A DNA stretch of 64,000 nt. Source: a bacterium (GTDB lineage: Bacteria; NPL-UPA2; JAUVJM01). Positions 58,290 through 64,000 of this stretch are shown here, in pieces. A program made the translations under genes and the position numbers. Every line of letters starts with the position of its first letter. Within the stretch, counting starts at the first letter, position 1. Location of the stretch: contig JAUWGW010000007.1 in assembly GCA_030606215.1 (NCBI GenBank), forward strand, positions 1-64,000, read 5' to 3'. The notes under the pieces are model-generated. The model ran no database searches, was not told the DNA's origin, and saw only the letters and a list, made by a program, of their open reading frames with translations.

Positions 58290-60716
58290 GTGACCAAATC
58301 GTCCAGAATAGTCATTCACCTTCTGATAACAATTCTAACAGGGATATTGTTGGGATTATTTTTCTGGAGCTGCAAATATAATGAATATCCTTCCTTTATT
58401 GAGATTTGCAGAAAGCTTGCTGAAGTTGGGGGAGTTCAAAGAGCCGCCATTCGGGGCATTTTCTCTCTTGGTGTGTTGTGGCTGTTTGCGTCATCGCTGC
58501 TAAGATACTTGAGGAGAGAAACCTTCTATGTTACATCAGGTAAAGTAGTCAAATCGTTCTTTCCGTTTTTCCTGCTCTTTCTGCTTTTCATAAAGCGATG
58601 GCCTGGTGTTCATTCCGACTTTATAATAATTGCTTTTATCTTTTCCTTTTCTTTGGCTGCGGGATTTCTGGCATCTCTATTCATACAGTTTGGAAGGTTT
58701 CACCTGCATGACAAGGTTTTCAAGATTATACTACTGTTTCTAATAGTTCTGGCGTCTACCTGGTTTATACATATTGTCCTTATCGCTTTTAATGACTTTA
58801 GATTTATATGTGAAGATTTTGCGGTATTTGATACCTCAATACATAGCGTACTGCGCGGCCAATGCCTCCGCTCATCTCTCCATCTTTACAAATCGCAATT
58901 GGGTTGCCACTTCTCCCCCATATTATTTCTCATTGCGCCATTTTATCTTATCTATAATAATCCAAGGACATTGATTTTCTTCCAGGTTGTTCCTGTATTA
59001 TCAGCGGCTTTCATTGTCTATCTCATTGCGAAGGAAAGATTGAGAAATCCCTTGCTTGCATTCTGCTTCGGAACCGGGTATCTTTTGCTGCCGCATGTCC
59101 ATGCAGTAGCTTTTAACGAATTTCATGCCGCCAACATGATTCCTCCATTTGTCCTGTTGACATTCTATTTTCTCATGAGAAGAAATTTCAAAGCCTACTG
59201 GCTTTCTCTTCTCTTGATGATTTCCTGCAGGGAAGAGCTCTTCTTTACCGGAGCAACCATTGGAATCATAGCTTTCTTCTTCCCGTGGAAAACTGCTCAT
59301 GAGAGAGCACAGAACAGACGTATTGGGTTAGTCACTTTTTTTGTATGTTCTATTCTGGGTATAATAGCTGTGAAATATCTCATCCCATTTTATGCCGGCA
59401 ATTTAGGAAAGGGGCATCCAAATTACCCTCTGTTTGACTGGCTTGGGAAAACACCAAAAGAGATGGTTGCCACTTTATTCTGCCATCCTGGTGAAATTCT
59501 CAAGTTTCTCTTCTTTGATGAGAGGTGGGGACTTTACAGGTGGAGAAGTCTGTGTTTTGCATTCCTTCCGATGATATTACTTCCTTTCTTTGGCAGGATG
59601 ACGTTCTTACTGCCACTTGTATCCGTCGGAGTGCTTCTGATGAGTCAGAGCCACTACTTATTCCGTCTTTCCATGCACTATTCCGCAGGTGTTTCACCTT
59701 CTGTTGCCATCTCAGCTATTTTTGGTGCAGGCTGCCTCATTAGTTTCTCAAAAGGTTCATCAAAACTTAAGAGGAAGATAGTTGGGTTTTTGGGACCGGG
59801 GTCGGCAATGTCAATGATTGGAATTGGGTTGCTCGCTTCCTGTCTTATGTATAGCTGCTTTTTCGGCTATCTTCCTTTTTCCAGGGATTTTGATGAAAGG
59901 GGAAATGTTTTCTATGGACCGGTGGAAAGGCCTTTTAGGAAGAATCTAAAAATAAGTGATGAGTCAAGAGTTGTGTTGGACTGTATAAAGATGATTCCTA
60001 AGGATGCTTCAGTATGCACACAATTGAGAATTGGTCACCATCTTGGCCACCATCCAAACTTCCAGCGCTTCTGGGGATATAATGAACATGTGTCCGGTCC
60101 TGATAGACGCGACTATGTTCTACTGAATACCCGGTGGAAAGTCAGGTCATCGGACCTGATACAACTTCTGCATGCGGGAGAATATGGAGTCCTTAGATAT
60201 AAAGACGGGGTATTGCTTCTCAAATCAAACTATCCTACAGAGAAAAATGAATGGGCCTACAGGGAGATATTTCTCACCTATGATGGTCATCTTCTCATTT
60301 CAACAGGATGTCCTGAGGTTCCTGACTCTGAGGCAATTGATGGCAGAGCCAGGTTTGCGTCGCCGGGGAAGGATGAGTTCAAGTATGTCGCCCTGAGCAG
60401 GTACAGGGAATGTTTTAAGGGTAACTACAGAATTGATTTTTTCGCGAAAACTGACGTTTTAACTCCTGAGACGATAGCCAGGATAGATTGCATAAGGAAA
60501 AAGGGAGTTATCACTGTTACTGGACGGGATATTAAAGGTACAGATTTTAAGGAGGTGGGAAAATACAAACGTTTCAGTCTGTCTTTCGAGTTGCCACTAA
60601 CTACAGTATTGCAGTTCCGCGTCAGGTATTTGGGGGGAGCCAATCTATGGGTGGACCGAATTCAGTTTGAATCGGATGCCATGAGCCTTGAGCGAGCATA
60701 CAGGCGGCTTAAATGA
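58290..60716 (+). CDS. DUF2079 membrane protein with extended C-terminal domain
   Basis: A ~808-residue protein. The first ~520 residues hold around eleven membrane helices and the DUF2079 marks 'CEDFAVFDTSIHSVLRG', 'LGCHFSPILFLIAPFYLIY', 'AFNEFHAANMIPPF' and 'CREELFFTGATIGI'. DUF2079 proteins resemble GT-C glycosyltransferases that use lipid-linked sugars. About 280 residues follow outside the membrane, ending in a beta-sandwich, carbohydrate-binding-like domain ('NYRIDFFAKTDVL', 'LWVDRIQFE'). I chose GTG 58290 (GGAGAGAG upstream); TTG 58233 is possible. It probably transfers a sugar during envelope glycan assembly. Confidence 0.83.
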   Translation: MTKSSRIVIHLLITILTGILLGLFFWSCKYNEYPSFIEICRKLAEVGGVQRAAIRGIFSLGVLWLFASSLLRYLRRETFYVTSGKVVKSFFPFFLLFLLFIKRWPGVHSDFIIIAFIFSFSLAAGFLASLFIQFGRFHLHDKVFKIILLFLIVLASTWFIHIVLIAFNDFRFICEDFAVFDTSIHSVLRGQCLRSSLHLYKSQLGCHFSPILFLIAPFYLIYNNPRTLIFFQVVPVLSAAFIVYLIAKERLRNPLLAFCFGTGYLLLPHVHAVAFNEFHAANMIPPFVLLTFYFLMRRNFKAYWLSLLLMISCREELFFTGATIGIIAFFFPWKTAHERAQNRRIGLVTFFVCSILGIIAVKYLIPFYAGNLGKGHPNYPLFDWLGKTPKEMVATLFCHPGEILKFLFFDERWGLYRWRSLCFAFLPMILLPFFGRMTFLLPLVSVGVLLMSQSHYLFRLSMHYSAGVSPSVAISAIFGAGCLISFSKGSSKLKRKIVGFLGPGSAMSMIGIGLLASCLMYSCFFGYLPFSRDFDERGNVFYGPVERPFRKNLKISDESRVVLDCIKMIPKDASVCTQLRIGHHLGHHPNFQRFWGYNEHVSGPDRRDYVLLNTRWKVRSSDLIQLLHAGEYGVLRYKDGVLLLKSNYPTEKNEWAYREIFLTYDGHLLISTGCPEVPDSEAIDGRARFASPGKDEFKYVALSRYRECFKGNYRIDFFAKTDVLTPETIARIDCIRKKGVITVTGRDIKGTDFKEVGKYKRFSLSFELPLTTVLQFRVRYLGGANLWVDRIQFESDAMSLERAYRRLK

Positions 60717-60725
60717 CAGCTTTGT

Positions 60726-60756
60726 TGTCATTGTGAATGAAGTGAATCAATCTTAG
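60726..60756 (+). repeat. Dispersed short repeat (TGTCATTGTGA type)
   Basis: TGTCATTGTGAATGAAGTG followed by AATCAATCTTAG, a variant of the half element at 24281, lies in the gap before the gene at 60771. Confidence 0.5.
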
Positions 60757-60770
60757 AGGAGGGAAAAATT

Positions 60771-61187
60771 ATGGCAGAAGAAATTTCTCAGGAAAAAGAA
60801 AAACCCAGGATGCATGGTTGTTTGAAGGGATGTTTAATCTTTCTGGGAGTATGTGTATTGGCATTCGTTGTAATGGTGGGTGTTGTCTATTACAAAGGGG
60901 AAGCCATTAAGACGTGGGCTGTTGAAAGGACGTTTGATACAATAGAGACAAGGTTTATGGATAATCTCCCGGAAGGTGTTGACAAAGAAGAAGTCAAGGA
61001 AACGCTGGAGCGTTTAAAAATAGTGGTCATTGAGGGGGAACTTTCAAGGAACGAAGTGAAAAAAATGCTGTCTGAATTTGAACGAGCGATGGAAGATGAG
61101 AAACTGGATGCTGATGAAATCAATCATCTCCTTGAGGTAATTAATGAAGCTATAGAGCAAGGTTTCCCTGAAACAAGTTCAATATAG
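60771..61187 (+). CDS. Hypothetical single-pass membrane protein
   Basis: A 138-residue protein. After a short charged N-terminus comes a hydrophobic stretch 'GCLIFLGVCVLAFVVMVGVVYY' (about 20-42, one membrane helix), then a helical acidic domain with 'EGVDKEEVKETLERLKIVV' and 'KLDADEINHLLEVINEAI'. Two short EF-hand-like or helix-loop repeats are suggested but no calcium loop is complete. AGAGGAGGG precedes the ATG. It sits between the DUF2079 and GT2 genes; function unknown. Confidence 0.75.
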   Translation: MAEEISQEKEKPRMHGCLKGCLIFLGVCVLAFVVMVGVVYYKGEAIKTWAVERTFDTIETRFMDNLPEGVDKEEVKETLERLKIVVIEGELSRNEVKKMLSEFERAMEDEKLDADEINHLLEVINEAIEQGFPETSSI

Positions 61188-61203
61188 TATGGAGGTTGGT
61201 GAA

Positions 61204-62067
61204 ATGGAAGATACGATAACTGCTGTAGTGCCTGTGTATAATGAAGAGGAGGCATTACGAGAAGTAATTGAAAAATTAAAGGTTGTGTTAAGCCAGGGCC
61301 AGTTCAAGTATGAAATTATTGTAGTTGATGACGGTTCCAGTGATGGGACTTCCGAGATCTTAAGCAAGATTGATGGGATTCAGGTAGTTACTCACCCAAC
61401 CAACTCGGGATATGGTAAAGCGTTGAAAACAGGTATAAGTCGTGCGAAAGGAAATTGGATCCTCATCATTGATGCTGATGGAAGCTATGAGGCAGGAGAT
61501 GTGCCTGAGTTATTGGAACGCAGGAAGGAATGCGACATGGTGATTGGTTTAAGAAGAGGGAGAAAAACTTATGATTCACTTCTGAGAAAGCCGGCAAAGT
61601 GGTTTCTTAATAAACTTGCAGGTTATCTCGCTGGAATAAACATTCCTGATTTGAATTCAGGATTGAGGGTGTTTAGAAAAGACCTCGCTCTCAAGTTCTG
61701 GCATCTTTTCCCGGACCGTTTCTCTTTTACTACTACATTGACAATGTGTTTTTTAGCCAGCGGCCATACTATAGAATATGTAAACATAAATTACCTGAAG
61801 AGAATTGGCAAATCAAAGATCATGCCATCTAACTTTTTACAGTTCATAAACCTTGTGATTAGACTTGTGATCTATTTTGAACCGCTGAAAATTTTTGTTC
61901 CGGTGAGTCTTATTATTTTCCTGCTCGGGGTCTTTTTTGCGCTTTATAGTTTTTTCTATCTTGATAGAATCATGGATGTTACGGTGGTAGTGCTTCTCCT
62001 TACATCCTTACAGATCTTTTTCTTCGGGCTGCTTGCTGAACTAATAGTTAAAAGGTCGAGCAAATAG
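61204..62067 (+). CDS. Family 2 glycosyltransferase, dolichol-phosphate-mannose-synthase-like
   Basis: A ~287-residue GT-A enzyme with a membrane tail. 'ITAVVPVYNEEEALREVI' starts the domain, 'IIVVDDGSSDGTSEIL' follows, and 'WILIIDADGSYEAGDVPELL' holds the metal-binding DXD. Late helices ('FVPVSLIIFLLGVFFALYSFF' and 'VVVLLLTSLQIFFFGLLAELIV') anchor it. It should make a polyprenyl-phosphate sugar, which would feed GT-C enzymes such as the DUF2079 protein. The start is ATG 61204 (GGAGG 8 bases upstream); an ATG at 61189 is in frame. Its last base overlaps the next start. Confidence 0.92.
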   Translation: MEDTITAVVPVYNEEEALREVIEKLKVVLSQGQFKYEIIVVDDGSSDGTSEILSKIDGIQVVTHPTNSGYGKALKTGISRAKGNWILIIDADGSYEAGDVPELLERRKECDMVIGLRRGRKTYDSLLRKPAKWFLNKLAGYLAGINIPDLNSGLRVFRKDLALKFWHLFPDRFSFTTTLTMCFLASGHTIEYVNINYLKRIGKSKIMPSNFLQFINLVIRLVIYFEPLKIFVPVSLIIFLLGVFFALYSFFYLDRIMDVTVVVLLLTSLQIFFFGLLAELIVKRSSK

Positions 62068-63764
62068 TGGGATATAATTCCGAGCTACGCAATGTATATG
62101 CCATAAAGGCTCTGTCTCAGATAAATCGCCTCCTTGGTCTTCAGGACCGAAATTCGTTTTCTCCTACCTACGGATGTTTTCATCGTGACTACTGGTTGTA
62201 TAAAACCTCTGATTTTCCAGATGCTGTGCGGCAGTTTGGTGTTCATGCATTAGCCATGGTTTACAAATATGACTTTCCAGAGAACATTTACAGAGGGAAT
62301 CAAAGAGTGAGGGATTGGGCGATTGCAGGACTTAGCTTCTGGACAAATATCCAGCATAAAGACGGCTCTTTTGATGAATTTTATCCTTATGAGCGGGGTT
62401 GGGTTGGACCAACAGCGTTTACTACCTTTGCATGTATTGAAGCTTATCAGATATTAAAGGATGAAATTCCAAAAGATGCGAGCAGAAACATAATTTCAGC
62501 TATCCGTCGAGCAGCCTGTTTCATAGCTCGGGGTGAGGCAGAAAAGGATGACCTTGCCAACCACCACGCTATGGCTTGCCTGGCACTATGGAAAGCATAT
62601 GAGCTTCTGTCAGATGACAATCTGAGAATTGGTTTTGATAAGGCGTGGAAGAATTTCCTTTCTTATCACAATAGTGAAGAGGGATGGTCACGGGAATATG
62701 ATGGAGTTGACCCGGGCTATCTTTCAGCTACCGTCTCATTCCTTGGCAAGATTTATCAGACAAATCCTGCCACGGAAATACTTGATGTGCTTCACCAGTC
62801 AGTTAAATTCTGCAGTTTTTTTCTTTACCCGGATGGTTTTTATGGCGGAAGTCTCGGCAGCCGTAACACGCTGCATTTTTATCCTCATGGTTTTGAAATT
62901 CTGGCGGGTAAGATTCCGCTGGCAGCGTCAATTGCGGAAGCAGGGCTGCGCGCATTGGCTGAAGGGAAATTGGTGCCGCCTGAGATTATGTCCGACAGAT
63001 ATGTTTTTTATCGTGTGCCTGAATTTTTGCAAGCTTATCTGGATTATTCACCAAGACCGGTTGAATTGTCTCCTTTACCTTACGAAGAAACTTCTTTTGT
63101 TCATTATTTTCCTGGGGCAGGCATCTTCGTCGCTGCCAGAGACAAAAATTATATAGTTGCCAACCTTTCTAAGGGAGGCGTGGTCAAAATCTTTGACCGT
63201 GAGCGTAAAAAGATACTCCTTAATGATTGTGGGATAATTGGGTGTTTATCCAACGGTAAAGCTGTGACATCGCAGTGGATAGACTTAGGATACTCACGCA
63301 GTGTGGATGGTATGAGTTGGGAGGTAACCGGTTATATGAATGAGGTGCCATCAAATAAACTGTTGACTCCCTTAAAGAATATAGTTTTCAGGATGGTGCT
63401 GGTAGCTTTAGGGTGGAATCCTCGTCTATCCCACATACTTAAAGGCAGGATTCGCAGTGCACTCATTCTTGGCTGCCGTAGAGCGCCGGTTTGGTTCAAG
63501 CGCTCTTTCTCCATGAATGGTAATGGGGTGGTAATAACAAATGAATTGAATCTGGAGGGTAATGCGCGGTTTCAAACATTATCGATAGGTGGAGAATTCT
63601 CTGTGCGTTATGTTCCACAAAGCAGGTATTTTCAAAGTCAGGAACTTTGTTCTCCAAACGGGGAGCTGAACCGGGAAGAGATAGATAGATTTAACAGAAG
63701 TAAGACAATAAAGGTAAATTGTGTGCTGGCACCTGATACTACTTTGCATTGGACAATTAGATGA
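62067..63764 (+). CDS. Large (alpha/alpha)-toroid protein, polysaccharide-modifying or structural
   Basis: A 565-residue soluble protein with no signal peptide. The first ~330 residues look like an (alpha/alpha)n toroid with repeating helical hairpins: 'DWAIAGLSFWTNIQHKDGSF', 'ANHHAMACLALWKAY', 'GYLSATVSFLGKIY'. The rest is beta-rich ('GAGIFVAARDKNYIVANLS', 'GVVITNELNLEG'), like the beta domain behind heparinase II/III-type lyases. No lyase catalytic Tyr/His set can be placed with certainty. It may epimerise, cleave or otherwise modify a polysaccharide or lipid-linked intermediate. It is coupled to GT2 by a one-base overlap, and to the next gene by 4 bp. Confidence 0.7.
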   Translation: MGYNSELRNVYAIKALSQINRLLGLQDRNSFSPTYGCFHRDYWLYKTSDFPDAVRQFGVHALAMVYKYDFPENIYRGNQRVRDWAIAGLSFWTNIQHKDGSFDEFYPYERGWVGPTAFTTFACIEAYQILKDEIPKDASRNIISAIRRAACFIARGEAEKDDLANHHAMACLALWKAYELLSDDNLRIGFDKAWKNFLSYHNSEEGWSREYDGVDPGYLSATVSFLGKIYQTNPATEILDVLHQSVKFCSFFLYPDGFYGGSLGSRNTLHFYPHGFEILAGKIPLAASIAEAGLRALAEGKLVPPEIMSDRYVFYRVPEFLQAYLDYSPRPVELSPLPYEETSFVHYFPGAGIFVAARDKNYIVANLSKGGVVKIFDRERKKILLNDCGIIGCLSNGKAVTSQWIDLGYSRSVDGMSWEVTGYMNEVPSNKLLTPLKNIVFRMVLVALGWNPRLSHILKGRIRSALILGCRRAPVWFKRSFSMNGNGVVITNELNLEGNARFQTLSIGGEFSVRYVPQSRYFQSQELCSPNGELNREEIDRFNRSKTIKVNCVLAPDTTLHWTIR

Positions 63765-64000
63765 TGGAGTTATCAAAACTTAGCGGGTGGAGACAGCGTA
63801 AAACGGTAGTGCGTGGCATAGTGCTATTTGCACTAACAGCCGGGATATTCCTTTTGTTGTTCAGGCGAATTAATCTGAGGTTGGTTCTTTCAACACTGAA
63901 AGAAATTTCGCCTGTTTACCTTGGATTGGCAACATTACTTACTTTATCTTTTCCTGTAATATCAGCACTGCGTTGGCAGATGATTCTAAGAACTATGGGA
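63761..64000 (+). CDS. Flippase-like membrane protein (UPF0104/YbhN family), 5' part
   Basis: ATG 63761 overlaps the preceding stop and the frame runs past the window end, with 80 codons visible. The first helix is 'GIVLFALTAGIFLLLFRRI', then 'LRLVLSTLKEISPVYLGLAT', and 'ALRWQMILR' is a conserved feature of the lysylphosphatidylglycerol synthase TM / AglD-like family. These proteins move polyprenyl- or lipid-linked molecules or help glycosylation. It continues the envelope operon with GT2 and the toroid protein. Confidence 0.75.
   Translation, partial: MMELSKLSGWRQRKTVVRGIVLFALTAGIFLLLFRRINLRLVLSTLKEISPVYLGLATLLTLSFPVISALRWQMILRTMG

Noticed and set aside
62629-63156. A 175-codon open frame on the plus strand
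   Set aside because: It lies entirely in another frame of the 565-residue toroid protein, has no ribosome site and reads as a low-complexity shadow.
1-64000. CRISPR array
   Set aside because: No set of regularly spaced identical repeats was found, and no cas gene is encoded.

Overview
The window looks like a chromosomal stretch of an anaerobic Gram-negative bacterium. It encodes lipid A and LPS-core enzymes (LpxK, an LpxL-like acyltransferase, MsbA, two heptosyltransferases, an O-antigen ligase, Wzm/Wzt), the lipoprotein enzymes Lgt and Lnt, an Rnf ion-pumping complex, and the anaerobe-type homocysteine cassette (DUF39 protein, NIL-domain ferredoxin, COG2122/UPF0280 protein). No single gene fixes the phylum. 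The mix would suit an uncultured lineage such as Omnitrophota or a relative, but that is inference. Translation is mostly by ATG with strong Shine-Dalgarno sites, and genes are tightly packed with many short overlaps.

Layout. 1-1936 (+): the end of a VOC protein, a RraA-family protein and an aldo/keto reductase, visibly more GC-rich than what follows. 2022-15821 (+): about eleven genes in one direction, more AT-rich, combining a myo-inositol-phosphate synthase, a PfkB kinase, a split transketolase, a GH42-like glycosidase, two divergent URO-D-fold proteins, a DegT aminotransferase, two Gfo/Idh/MocA dehydrogenases and an L-fucose/L-arabinose-isomerase-family protein. This set does not match a pathway I can name and is the best candidate for undescribed carbohydrate or cyclitol metabolism. 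15884-18507 (+): a MazEF-type toxin-antitoxin pair, then thiE and thiC. 18452-28213 (-): rnfD, G, E, A, then an epimerase, a UbiA/DPPR-synthase-like protein and a PHP protein, then rnfB, lgt, an L,D-transpeptidase and lnt. No rnfC is present.

28336-30067 (+) holds a radical SAM protein and a methyltransferase. From 48198 down to 30064 nineteen minus-strand genes run almost without gaps: homocysteine synthesis, methionine aminopeptidase, lipid A completion and export, LPS core assembly, the O-antigen ABC transporter, glycosyltransferases and an epimerase. A short island (48240-50914) with a YgiT-type zinc finger protein, a lipoprotein, a GIY-YIG protein, a VapBC pair and an orphan ORF is bracketed by a 62-63 bp imperfect direct repeat that carries the promoter and first codons of the minus-strand run.

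51197-55571 (+) is carAB. The CarA glutaminase triad has been lost (Ser, Tyr and Val at the Cys, His and Glu positions), which points to an ammonia-fed carbamoyl-phosphate synthetase. Next come two tiny basic proteins around a ComEA-like gene, and then an envelope-polysaccharide region (56593-64000) with a UGM-like flavoprotein, a DUF2079 membrane protein, a dolichol-phosphate-mannose-synthase-like GT2, a large toroid-type protein and the start of a flippase-like membrane protein.

Small palindromic or dispersed repeats recur (24281, 26582, 51081, 60726). Two GC-rich ones lie inside genes (48078 in the UPF0280 gene, 52120 in carA). One repeat copy supplies the C-terminus and stop codon of rnfG. 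No rRNA, tRNA, CRISPR array or IS element was seen.
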